Positions 12,070-24,500 of a stretch of 64,000 nucleotides of DNA are shown one piece after another. The stretch is from contig JASANG010001425.1 in the NCBI GenBank assembly GCA_030248215.1, positions 18,001 to 82,000 on the forward strand. The letters run 5' to 3'. The notes beneath the pieces are model-generated. The model made no database searches. It was not told the origin of the DNA and saw only the letters and a list, made by a program, of their open reading frames with translations. A program made the position numbers and the translations under genes. The number at the start of each line of letters is the position of its first letter. The first letter of the stretch is position 1. Source of the stretch: Enoplolaimus lenunculus (lineage: Eukaryota > Nematoda > Enoplea > Enoplida > Thoracostomopsidae).

Positions 12070-12316
12070 GGCCCATGCAAAGATCAGGGGCGGAACGTTT
12101 TTCTGTTGGACTAGAATAAAGCGAGCTTAGGCGTTAGACTAATTTTTTTGCTTGGCTTAATCCTAGGTTTAGGCTTAGGCTTAGGCTTAGGCTTAGGCTT
12201 AGGCTTAGGCTTAGGTTTAGGTTTAGGCTTAGGCTTAGGCTTAGGCTTAGGCTTAGGTTTAGGCTTAGGCTTTTACGCTTATAATACTGTTCCGCCCTGG
12301 TTCTTTTACATTGGCC
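12070..12316 (+). mobile_element. TTAGGC-core element, family A, longest telomere-like array
   Basis: Ends GGCCCATGCAAAGATCAGG and GTTCTTTTACATTGGCC. It holds about 17 TTAGGC/TTAGGT units at 12167-12270, the longest run in the window. Flanks CAGAAAAT and AAGAAAAG agree at 6 of 8 bases. Confidence 0.92.
12167..12270 (+). repeat. (TTAGGC)n telomere-type array inside a transposon
   Basis: About 17 tandem hexamers, nearly all TTAGGC with a few TTAGGT. Translating it gives a meaningless Leu-Gly run. It lies wholly between the inverted ends of the 12070-12316 element. Confidence 0.97.
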
Positions 12317-12949
12317 AAGAAAAGTCGCTGATGCAAAAGCGTTTTTGATGAAACTAATTTTTTTTTAAGTTATACGTCCTAAACTGCGGATCAAATCCAC
12401 ACAAGTAAGTGCAACAACAATTCAGTAAGTTAGAAATGGACCAAAACTAAAAAGTTGACTTTCAATTCAAAACTGTCATTTTAATTCAGGATCCGAAGAA
12501 ATGAAACTCTGCTTCCGGTATTTTTCCGTTTTAAACAGCGACTGCGTGTCACAGTCGCTGTTCATTTGCACGTATAGGTTTGGAACTCGGCATCTAAGCC
12601 TAAGCCATTTATTCTTGGCGATCTCAATCTTATGGTAGTGCGATGGTAAGCTCAGTCTGGCGTGTTCGAGATAAAAAACACTCTGTGCCAGATCTGAAGC
12701 GAGCTTGTATTTAGTACCCTAACCTGTTATCACCGGACAACACTGCTTTTGTTCAGCAGTCAGGCAACTTCGAACAGGTTATTAAGCCACCAGCCGAAGT
12801 CAAGACTGGAATTGCTTACATCACCGTTCGTGGATCTTTATAACTCATATCTTTGCGCATTTCTACCCTCGCTTTAAACAACTGACAACCCGGGTAGGCT
12901 AACTTGTTTATTTCTAACACAAAATTTGATTGCTGTTTGTATTTGTTTT

Positions 12950-13108
12950 ATATGGTAAAAAGCTAAAATTTAAAGGGCCATAACTATTGCACTTAGGACC
13001 CTGCAGTGCTAGAAATGGCGCCGTTGAACTCAGCGCGCCGAAACCTATAAAATGAACTATTTTTATTAAATTCCTAAGGGGTCCATATTCCGTACCTCCG
13101 GCGACAGT
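12950..13108. mobile_element. GGAGGTACGG-ended element (partial)
   Basis: Shares GGGCCATAACTATTG, GAACTCAGCGCGCCGAAACC and AATGAACTATTTTTATTAA with the 8127 copy. It ends GTCCATATTCCGTACCTCCG. The left end is missing. Confidence 0.75.
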
Positions 13109-13496
13109 AGTGCACGGAACAAATTTGAACTTGGTATATTTGCTTCGGGTAATGTGTGAATACTCGGTTCTATTAGAATTCAAACTTACCTCAACAACTA
13201 AAACTAAACGATAAACACTTACTTTGGCAAATTTTTTATGTCTTTTATATTCCCAATACATCCGTTCTCCGGACGCTTTGGATCTTCTGTTCACTACGTC
13301 CGGGACATTTGACAGAAATTTGAAGTTACAATTTAAACTATGCATAGATCAATAGATTGATACTTTGTTAATTCCATGTCTATCCTTTATAGCGACCGAA
13401 ATACATCACAAATATGAGAAGGCATCGCGAATTTTTGAAGCTTACCTCGAGATTGCGCTATGGTATCTGCCCGTTAATCAACAATCAATCATCAAC

Positions 13497-13625
13497 CGAA
13501 GAAACAAAAACAAACAAACAAACAAACTAAATAAATAAAATGAATTAAAATAAATCATTAAAATTAATCAAAGAAATAAATAAATAAATAAATAAATAAC
13601 TTAATGAATAAATAAATAAACCGAC
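13497..13625 (+). repeat. AAAT/AAAC simple repeat
   Basis: AAACAAACAAAC, then AATAAATAAATAAATAAATA runs. Simple low-complexity DNA. Confidence 0.92.
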
Positions 13626-13773
13626 CAATCGATCACTAAAATGGGTCCAATGCAATGGGTTTTTGTGATTTTAACCTTCTCGGACCAATTCCTTCGGCAT
13701 TCACAAAGTAGACGTCTCGGCAGTATACTGCCATCGCAAATGGTCGAAAATACTTCTCAAAAAGTAAGCGTAG

Positions 13774-13861
13774 GTTTACCCATATGCATTTTGCAAAATG
13801 TTTATTTTTTTTAAATCATTTTGCTTATTTTAAACATTTTGCAAAATGTATCAGGGTAAAC
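13774..13861. mobile_element. 88-bp short hairpin element
   Basis: GTTTACCCATATGCATTTTG pairs with CAAAATGTATCAGGGTAAAC. Arms of about 31 bp around a T-rich loop. No second copy was noticed in the window. Confidence 0.7.
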
Positions 13862-14299
13862 TCCGCCCTGTATTTTTATTTCTTGATTCTGAAAACTCTT
13901 TTATAGTTTTCTATTTGCAGCCCGGCGACGGAACCGCACATCGCCGCGCGTCGTATCGAAATAATTTTTTATACAAAACGCCCCACCCGTGTCGCGCGAT
14001 CTAGCGCCACAAATGTAGGGCAACCCTTTTACTCTATCACTTGTAATCGGCCAACCTTAAGGTCAAAAATTGTGGAATTCTTCAAACTTTCAACCAGAAA
14101 GCGAAAGCCAGTGTTACTTTTAAGGCGGTAACCAGAGGTTTCCTTGGGTAAAGATTTTTTTGCGTGCATTGCGCTTTACCCGCACAAATTTTTTTACCTG
14201 CAGGTATGCCCACACAAAATTCTTTTACCCGTTACTGACGTTACCTGCGCTTATATTTTCTTCTGCGTTCAATACAATTGTGTAATTTTACAGTGCATA

Positions 14300-14628
14300 C
14301 ATACTTTCTAAAAACTTAAAAATAATATATAGCTTAATTAAACTGGACGGACTAACTAAACTAGAATTTTAAGTTTTAAAATAAACATGTTTTTAAGTTT
14401 AACACGAGTTTAAGTAAACTTAGTTTTAGTTTAAGTAACATATGCATCCCAGAATTACGTGTATCTAAAAGTTGATTAAGTTTAGCGTAAACTGAAAATA
14501 TGTTAGATTTTAAATTAGTTTAAGCGTAAACCTACCTGTTAGTTTCGTTAATTCAGTAAGCTCGCTCAATGCTGCTGGATTAGGTTGAACTTAAATCAAG
14601 TTAGTTGAAGCTTTTTATAGCGTAGGTG
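14300..14628. mobile_element. CTTAAA/TTTAAG-rich inverted-repeat element
   Basis: TTTCTAAAAACTTAAAAATA at the left and GTTGAAGCTTTTTATAGCG at the right. The interior is full of AGTTTAAG and its complement. Relatives at about 29053-29525 and 61503-61855. Confidence 0.62.
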
Positions 14629-15159
14629 TGACTCGCTCGACTTACGTTACAAAAAACTATCAGTAACTTTCAAAACAAACCACAAAGTAAAAATGTAACA
14701 CAGGACACTATTGCGCATTATACCTATCATCGTTAAAAATAGGTTGGTTGTCGATAGGTGATACCATTCTTGTCTGTACAAAATTGCTGAAGTTAAGAAC
14801 TTAAGAGCGTATAAATCACACATTTTTACGATTGCGTTGCAATTTGTTTTAAGATCTCTATCAAAAATTTGTAAACATATTGTTTTACGCCAAAGATAAA
14901 CATAACCGCTATAGGAACGAGAAGAATGTGAGCAAATGGAATACCATATATTGTTGCTGCCTTTTATAAAGCCACAAAAAATTTTCAGGAGTATAATACT
15001 TTATTTTATCACTCATGCAGTAAAAACAGTTTAAAAATTCAAATTTTTCTACATTATCTGGTTTCAAGTTTCTTATGAAATTTTTAGGCAGGCAAAGAAT
15101 CACAAATTTTTACCCGCGCTTTGAAATTCTTTACCCGTCAGAAAACTCGCGCCATAAAC

Positions 15160-15312
15160 ATCATATCCCTAAGCCTAAACCTAAGCATAAAAACAACGGC
15201 CAAAGTAAGTTTCAATCGTAAACCTAAGCCTGAGCAAAAAATAGGTGAAACTCAAATTCTACTCTGTTGCAGTTGGGCAAGAAAGCGGGACGGCTCAAAA
15301 GAATAGCATGGG
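15160..15312 (-). mobile_element. TTAGGC-core element, family B (decayed)
   Basis: A GCCTAA patch, GAGCAAAAAATAGG, CTACTCTGTTGCAG, then AAGCGGGACGGCTCAAAAG and a final CATGGGA match the right half of family B. The left end is not recognisable. It lies about 130 bp before the first recognised receptor exon. Confidence 0.65.
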
Positions 15313-15444
15313 ACGTGAAGATAATCTGTTTATATATTGAATTTTAGTATTGAATTCGATTTGTTGCTGCTGAAACTTCGAAAAACAGTAGCTCCAATGC
15401 TACGACTTGTATTCTAAATTGTAAATACGGATATTTTGTTTCAG

Positions 15445-15542
15445 ACAGCAAAAATTGGAGTTATTCTGCCTCATGTTTATCCGTGGAAAATTAAACGGCG
15501 ATGGGAACAACCGCAGTTAGGCGTACCGTTGAAGACTTACAA
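15445..15542 (+). CDS. nmr-2: NMDA receptor exon: start of amino-terminal domain
   Basis: Acceptor TTTCAG precedes codons reading AKIGVILPH, the usual first beta strand of an NMDA amino-terminal domain. Donor AA|GTAAAG leaves phase 2, which the next exon (first base C) completes. The upstream signal-peptide exon is not identified. This is the weakest exon of the model. Confidence 0.65.
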
Positions 15543-18500
15543 GTAAAGAAGAGAGTGTTGTATTTTAGTATTAATGTACGTTATCGTACTGTGCCTAACG
15601 ACATTAATACTAATGTTGAAAAGCACAGCGCCATCCTGTACTCGGCCAGATTTCACACGCTAGGGAGGTTGCCAATACAATTTTAGGTGGAACAGTTGAA
15701 AAACTTCAAAGGGGGGCAAAACTTTCCTAGATCGGGTTCGCGTCTTGCTGAATCCCCTCAGGCGACGGGCCCGTCTCGAGTTCGTTGAGCCAAAATGTTC
15801 GAGTTCACTCTTCCTTCTACGTCCTACATTACAGTTTCTATAATATATAATGTATACGGCGTAGGCCAATCGTCTATTCAGGCCAATTACCAATTGGCTT
15901 TATGCCAATGAGCTATTCGAAGCAAATAGCAGTTTCTCCAAGGCCAATTTGCGTTTGTGAGATTTCGCAAAACAACAGCGACGTAAAATGCCAACGCTGA
16001 TTGGTTAACGGTTCCAAATAATCAAATCTGTTTGGTCCATAAGTTCAATAGCAGTCTAGCCCAGGCCACACTGCTGTTTACATACTAATATAACAGATTG
16101 GCCAGGCCAATTAGTAATTGGCTTGAATAGCAGATACGCCTACGACATGGCCAATGTTATAGCAAAAATCCAAAAAACACTTGGAATAAGCATGTGCGAC
16201 TTGAAGTTGAAGTCGAAGAAATTAACGTTCGCAATACAACACCAGCTGAATTGCTTGATATGTTGTGCGACAAAATGGTGGCTAATAACGTAAGTTGGGT
16301 ATTATTGTTATCCAAGACCGTATCGAGTAGTTCATTTCGGTAGGGTATTTACTTCAACCAAGATGCGTATTCGGCCGACTCTTGCATGTTTAGGGGGTCA
16401 ATGCTACCGTAATCAAGCTACCGCCGCTTAAACAGCGGTCAATACAAAACAACGTGCTGATCTCACTAAATAGGGGGTACGCCAAAAACGCAACGTGCAT
16501 TTTATGCTGTTTTTTGCACTTATACAGAATGTACTCAGTTGCATACTCTTGTTTTATCATCCACTCTTGTTTCAACCAAAGTCACACTTTGAGCGCAAAC
16601 CGGAATTTTTACTTAATCTTCAGCTTAAATATTACTCATAAGGCATGAAGTATTAGACGTTTCGGCGCTAAGTACGATCTTTTGTCACAATATAATAGAT
16701 TCTTTGCTGATTTTTGATTAGATAGCAGTTGTTCTACACTGCAAAAAATAGTGAGTCAAATTGACTCTCTGCGAAATAGGCTCCCAGGGACTACACAAAC
16801 TGAGTCAAATTGGTCTACGCCAGAGTCAAATTTGACTCACCGAGTCGCCCGACTGACTCTGGCGGAGTTGAATTTGATTCAGTTTGTGTAGTCCCGTAGA
16901 GCCTATTTCGGAGAGACTCAATTTGACTCACCATTTATTGCAGTGTAAATCTATATTAAAATTCTAACGAAATATAGATTAGGTTCAGGTATCACTAGTG
17001 TACATTCCATCTGCGTGGAAAGCAAACGCACAACATACTCCAGTACTTCAGTATATGATTCAACTCATTTCATACACTGGCATCCCGATCTTGGGCTGGA
17101 ATGCGGATAACGGCGGCATTCTGGAAAATCAGGTTTGTTTATTTTTTTGCACAATTCGAAAAAGCGTTTATTTTGATGCTAAAATAATGTTTTGACAAAT
17201 ACAGAACAAGTCATATTGGAGTGTCTCCGCTAAACGCGTTTTATCTGTTTCAAACTTAGAAAGTGTTTTAAAATGGCATTTTTTGTCACATTGTTCTTCG
17301 GGACACATAACTGCATGTATATATTGCAAACGGATACAGAACTATAAGTGTTTGCAGTTAGGGCCAGTGTATAAAACAGGGCTGTAACAGTAGTATAAAC
17401 ATATTCCTAAGCAGAAGCCTAAGCAAAAAATTAGTGTAAAGCTTAAGGTTACTGTATTGCTGTACCACAGAAAAACGTTCCGCCCTTGATCTTTACATTG
17501 GCCGAGCCGTCTAACGTTGACATTTTGAAAGTATTGAATTCATTACGCTTAGATTTGGCTAAGTTTCGGCGCTTAGGTTTAGGTTTGGATTCGCTGCTGT
17601 TGTACAGTTTGTAACGCGTATTTATGATTAAGGCTTGGATTACGATTAGGTAAGCTGCAGATGCGTTGCGTTTTGACAAATGTTTAAAACAACGGCTCAG
17701 CCTAAAAGCTCACAGCTTAACCACAGGTAAGCATTAAGCCTAAGTTTTATCGGAAAAGTATACAACAGGTACATTCAGAACTTTAGCTTGAGTTTGCGGT
17801 GATTTTTTCTTGAACATGTCCTATGATTGGATAAAATTGTGGGACCATGGTAACGGCCTGTCAATTAGCCTAATATTAAGCTTCAGCATAATCCCAAGCC
17901 TATTAATGATAGTGCTCTACTTTTTGACTTGTTTCATGGCTTCCGACATAGTCCGGCACCATACGACAACATACATAATCGGAAAGTGTAGGTACACAAG
18001 TTTAAATCCGTCCAAGCCTTTCAGTTTCTAAGAGTTTCTTGTCGCTCAGGCTCCCATCAGCCAAATTTCAATCTATATATTGAATCTGAATTAATCCGTA
18101 TACGTATTTTGGGCACCGTTCTATAGTGTGATTATATATAAACCAAGCATTCTTTGATATAGTATACGCTTTGTGAAAACGTGTGAAACCATAGCACTTT
18201 AGGAAACTTGCACATGGGTGCCACAGCCCGTAGCCAAGAGGGGGCCAGGGGGGTTCAGCCTCCCCCTGGAAAAATTTTGGCCCCCTAAAAGATTTTCGAC
18301 CTTACTTTTAAGTCATTGAAAACCTTTAAATGCCCCTCCTGAAAATTTTTAGCCCCCCCATCAAGGTGAGCTGGCTACGGTCCCGGGGTACTACTATACG
18401 GCTACTAGCATAATTTACATACGCCAAATTATTTGTCAAACGTTTCTCAAGGACTACAACGAGTATCGATTTTTGGAATTTGCACCACCGCTGGAACACG

Positions 18501-21500
18501 AAATTGACGCAATGTTTCATTTAATGCAACGCTACGGCTGGAATACGTTCTCAGTGGTCGCAACAAATATACCCGGAAGTAAAAAGTTTATTCAACTTGT
18601 TCGCGAGTATGTCGCTACGACGAACGAAGCCGATCACGAACGCGAGTAAGACGTTATAATTCTATTGAATACATTTTTGGCCAGCAGACCACGGTTGGAA
18701 CCAGCTCGGGCCAAGGCTCGGCAGGCCCGGACCGGGCCTTAAGCGTTATCTTCAATTTTCATCAAGAATTGCCGTAAATGTTATGAAACGCAAAAATTGT
18801 AACGTAGAGACCTTATCATTTTATCACCAAAAAAATTTTTTGATAGGGAAAATTGTAAGGTAAAGACGTTATCATTTTATCACTGAAAATGTCTGAGGGA
18901 AAATTAGGGTCCTTATGTTTTTTACACAAAACATTTTCTAAGGGGAAAATTGTGGACATTACAATTTTATCGCAAAAAAATTTCTGATGGGGAGGCGTAC
19001 GCCCCCCCTCGCCCCACTCTGGATTTATTAGCGTCGACAACTCACAGTTTGCTGATAAAATCAATCAATTCGGAATTGTAATTGTTAATTTTTATCTGTT
19101 TATGTCTGAGGTTTCGCCCAGATCTGCGCACTTATTACACACACCATAGACGCACGCAAAACCTAGACATTGGTCTAAAAATGTATCGCGCCTCAAGCCG
19201 CCAGTAAATTGGAAACTCATGAAAACAAACGACAATATTCCGACCTTTAAAAATGTAATTAATTTCTCTCGTGCGCTCCCCGTAACATTCGGAATGTGCC
19301 ACATCCGCCCAACCCCGAAATTTCTGATTGTACTGTAGTGAGCCGAATAAGAGGATGGACTGATATTTGTTATTTATTTTCAACCAGCCTTCGCCAACCT
19401 TCCTTACTGATATATATCCGGTATTGCAACTATCCGTTGAATTAAACGTTTTTTTACCTTGCATCAAAAGCTTGAACGATAATGCAAGGTTATACTTTGG
19501 AACGTTACTTTCAAAACTTGAGTACGCTTTAAAGTTTCAAGCTCAAGTTTATTTGGTTATCTAGTCATTTTACGCGTTATAATTAGGGATAATTGACATT
19601 TATGGACTCTAATTAGCGTTTAGGGACTCTATCTGCTTACGGACTCTGATTAGGGATACGGATTCCTATTGATTGGGACTCAAAATAGTGACCCCTTCTT
19701 ATTACCACCCTCCTATTCGGGTCAGTACAGCACCACTGCAATGTTTTACATCTTATTTGTCGTTTCCTAAAGATTTCTTCGAAAACTAAACCGTTACGTG
19801 TGTTATTAAAACTTCAGGTTAGACATACAACGAATCATTCATATGCGTGAGCGATATCTTGGTTCACAACTTCAACCAGAAACGTACCGTAAATTTTTGT
19901 CGCAATTGGTTGGTGGTGAATCGCGAGTGTTCCTGTTGCACGCAACCGAAGTACGTATTTACCTGAGTGGCCCATGTATAGAACAGGGCCGGATCGCTTT
20001 CCGAAGGGGCTATAATACAGTCAGTTTAAGGTTTAGACTAATTTTTTTGTTACGGCTTAGGCTTAGGCTTAGACTTAGACTTAGGTTTAGGCTTAGGCTT
20101 AGGCTTAGGAATAGGCTCATCCATATGCTTAGGCTTAGGCTTAGGAATAGGCTCATCCATATGCTTAGTCTTAGGCTTAGGCTTAGGCTTAGGCTTAGGA
20201 ATATGCTTATACTACTGTTCCGGCCCTGTTCTATACATGAGCCACCTGAGTTATGGAGATCTCAGAAATGTTCAAGCGGCTATGATTGATCGCATGTGAT
20301 GTAGCATATTTTAATATGTTCAAATCTACTACATAAATTTAAAGTTTCATTGAGTTGGATACAAATTCAAAAGTTGAATGAACTTCTTTTGAAATACTAA
20401 GTTGAGTTAAGATCCAGACCATTTTGAACCTATCGTAAATACTTGAGTTTTAAGATAATCGGAGTGATTTTAGGGCAAATTGTAAATATTAGTACAGAGG
20501 TACATCTTGTAAGCGAAAGAAGTCGGCCAAAAACACAACGCGCACTTTGGGCATTTTTTCTACATAGAATGTACCCAGTTGCATAACTCTTGTCCTTGTT
20601 TATAAGAATGATCATCCACAACCCTTGCTGATATATGCTGTATTCATTTGAGGCTTAAAAATCGTCCAATGTATAGAACTGGGCCGTAATAGTAGCATAA
20701 GCATATTTCCTAAGCTTAAGCCTAAGTCTAAGTAAATAATAAAATAGTCCAACACGTAATCTTACTCTATTGCAAACCCGCAGAACAATGTTCCGCCCCT
20801 GGTCATTACTTATGAGCCACTAAATTAATGTCACCAAAAATTTTGACACAAAAATTGTCGGCGAGTTCAATTTCAAGCTTAAAGTAAATAATTCGCTTTT
20901 AGGATCAAGCAAAAATTGTATTCAAACAAGCTCAAGAGCTTAAACTAACCGGTTCAGAGTATATGTGGATACTGTCGCATTCAGCAGTCGGACGTCGTGG
21001 TGAAAAATCCGTAAGTAGAGAATTTACAAAAAGAATGATAATTCCGGAACTTAATATTGCATTATTGATACTTTTCATATACAGCCTACAATTCTTTCTG
21101 GCATAGAGCAATACACTTGTCTAGTAGACAGACGTGAGAGCCTTGTCGGACTCGAGCGTCGCAAAGCCTTACAGCAAGGTTGAAAATCTTCTAGTGGGGC
21201 AAAAGTTTTTCCAGCAATTCTAATCCTGGGTTGAAATTAGTTTCACTCGAAATAGTAAATATTCATGTGCAAGTTAAAAATAGAAAAATTTTCAATTGCT
21301 GTCTTTAACAACAGGTGTCCAAACTAACGTGTTGCCTGCAATTCCATTTCTTGAGTAAAATTAACTAACAACTATAGCACTATCCGGGTAGAGTTTCATT
21401 CATTCCTTTTTTTCTGATTCATAAAGGTTAACCCTTTAACTCATAGAGTATACAATGAGCAACTAAGTACAAGTAATATACGAGCAACAAAGCAGTGTTT

Positions 21501-24500
21501 AACAATTATAAGCTATATGTGCAGCGCAAAATCTCTACAAGTCGTGAGAGCCCTCTCGGACTCGAGCGTCAAGCTCCTATAGCTGAGTAATGAGTGGTCA
21601 GCGTAAATGTCTCCAACCTGAGAGACTGTGGATCGAATGTTAATATTCCTGTGAAGAAGGCTTAAATATTTTAGCCATTTCCTATTGGCATCTTTGGTAT
21701 TTCGTTTAATACATTGGATTTGTCAGAAACAAAGGGTAACGCGCTGTTTCAAGCAACTCGAACTGCACTACGGGTTAGCAATTTTAGTTCACCGTTTGCT
21801 ATAGCTTACATCAAGAGACCCGTGGGCGCATCCAGGGAGGTTTCAGGTGTCAACCCCCTTTTTGCGAATTTTATTGACGGGTTTTCTGACACGGTATCTG
21901 TTTGAAACAACACAAGAAACATTTCAAGAATTTTATAGAACGTAACTCGTTTTCTCAACAATCCTGGCTATGCCTATGTAGGGACCTATGTGTTTAAAAT
22001 ACAATGTTAATAGAACGTAGCTTTCAAACGCGACAAGAACAACTGTTAATGAATACACCGTTTTGCGAAGCGAACGAGAAGCACAAACGCAATTTTAGTA
22101 CTAAATCTCATAATGGCAAAAAAACTGGCTTTGGTCAAGTTTGAGATGTTTTACTTCAAACGTTTAACAGTGTAATCATTTTCATGAACGAATATTAAAT
22201 TTTGCAGCTAATTTCCAAAGCGCTTAAAAGTCTCGAGGCAAAATATGGCGAAAAAATGCCGTTGTTTTCTACGTCAACATGTGAACATCGTCCCGATTAT
22301 CATTGGAAAGACGGAGAAATACTTTACAAGTAAGTTAAAAATTCAAATTCACAAAATTAAACACCGATTGTACATGTACCCAGTTGACGTTAATCTTACT
22401 TGTATTATCTCCGACAATTCGTCACCCGACAACTGGTCGCCCGACTAGATTAACACTAGACTGAAGCATAATACTAAGGGTCAATGTTACATTTAGGGGC
22501 GTAACAGTAGATTGAGCGTATTCCTAAGCCTAAGCCTAAGCGTTGCAAAACTGTCTTCATAAGCCTAAGCCTAAGCCTAAGCAAAAAATTGTAATCTAGA
22601 ATCTAAATCCACTCTTTTATAGTGACACCAGAAACCTTTACGCCCCTTAAAGTAATATGGGCCATATTAAGCATAATCTTTAACGGAATCGAGTCGACAG
22701 ATATTAGGTTAGAAGTTGTCGCTCGACAATTTGTCAGGGGACTGTGATATTGCCTGTAGTTCCAAACTTATGGCATATGTACAGGATCACTGACAGCGAA
22801 GCATTGCATGGCTGTTCGTTGCCGGTTACACCGCGGACTGGGGCCACGCCTTAGCCGCAGAAAAATTGTAATCATTAAGCGATTGTATAGTATTGTTTAA
22901 CTTAGAATTTTTAATTACTCAAAATCTGCTCAATCTTTCACAGTTTCTGTACAAGTGACAGTACTTTGGTACGGCATTTGAATAACAAGTCAAAAGTTGA
23001 AGACTTGGGCACAATCTTTAACCGCCTGGCACTAAATTCGGCCCCAAAGTGGTTCCATACAATCTGGCTCATAACGCTCCTTAGAAAATCGCAACGACTC
23101 GGCTCCGTACGCCTTTAAAGTCTTCATTTTGTGGAGTAGCATAATAAGGTGCCCTACTGCTGTGTTTGAGATCAGATCTGTATCCGTCGAATTACGGTTG
23201 TATATTATCATTAACTGACGATAATTGCTACACACATTTGAGAATACGGCACCAGGTTCGAATAAATATTGTATATTTAGTGCTTTGAAGCAGTCAACCG
23301 CAGGAATAACGATATGTGACGACTGTAGCGAAGGTGATCCGGAATTCAGTTATCGGGTACAATTTACAGAAACCGGAAAACTCAAACGATCGGTGCTTGA
23401 AATTTACAATTTAGCTAAAGATCATTATTGGCAATCGGTAGGTAAACGTGGAACAAAAAACAATCAAATTATGGGTCTCCCATAGAGGGAAAAAATTCCC
23501 AAAACTGAAAACGGTCAGAGGACGTTTTGAGAAGCTAAAGCAAATGCTTTCGAAATGAGGCAAGTTTGCGACAAACATGGGCTGGTGACTGATAACCAAA
23601 ACACTAAGTGACCGGAAGGCGGCTCAGCCAAAGCGTGAAATATCTTGGCCCACCTAGAAAATTTTCCACCTTGCTTGCAAGTCGTTGAAATCCCATGTAT
23701 GCATCTCCTGAAACATTTTTAGCCCCATAGCAAGGTGAGCTACCTACGGGCCTGCCAAATTCTTAGGAGCGTTAGACCACCAGTTTCAGAGAAAATTACT
23801 GCTTTTGTAAATACTAATCAGCCAATTTTGCGCAATGCTCAAAAGTTAGCCAACAAACAAGAATCTGTATGCAAATTTTCTTTTCAGAGAACAATCACGT
23901 TTCTGTTCTTAGAAATAATATAAACAAATTAACGCTGGAAAGTTGCCCAAAATACGTATGTGGGGCATTCCAGCATTAATATATAGATTTATAAAATTTT
24001 TGATACGTACAATTAATACACTTGTCAGCCAACGGTTTAGCTGTATGATAATGGCAGCACACGACATATAAAATTTTATTTATGACGTGCGCCTCTTAAA
24101 ATTATGTAAACAACCCTTATATATTAATAAGTAATAAATAAAAATACATTCAGATTGGCACATTTTCTGGTCAAGAGTTAGACATCAAAGACATTACGTG
24201 GCCAGGAGCTGAACGCAATCCACCGCGTGGTAAACCCGAAAAGTATCATTTAAACATTTTGACACTCAACGAAAAACCGTTTGTTATTGTTGGTGATCCT
24301 GATCCGAAAACAGGCTAGTATATCTTAAGCATATTATTCGTTTGGCATTTAGGCCCAAATCCCGCTGAGCTAAGGGGCTAAAAATTTTCAAGTGGGACAT
24401 ACGATGCTTTTCGTTCAAGTAGTACGTTTTACGCATACGGCTTTCAACCTAAAACATTAATTTTTCTTTAACTGCAAAGCATTCCGTATGTGCATGTGAA

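Larger units (their letters stand above)
12317..15444. other. Upstream region of the NMDA receptor, mostly repeats
   Basis: Includes elements at 12950, 13774, 14300 and 15160 and simple repeats. The promoter, first exon and signal peptide of the receptor should be here or further left, but none was identified with confidence. Confidence 0.55.

Noticed and set aside
12167-12270. A true chromosome end or fusion scar
   Set aside because: The array is bounded by transposon arms with near-duplicate flanks and sits among ordinary sequence on both sides.
12148-12348. 66-codon frame that is mostly Leu-Gly
   Set aside because: Translation of the TTAGGC array inside a transposon; similar Leu-Arg frames at 11312, 19843 and 6556 have the same origin.
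15501-15686. 61-codon frame near the receptor's first exon
   Set aside because: It overlaps the supported exon (15445-15542) in another frame and has no signal-peptide or receptor similarity.
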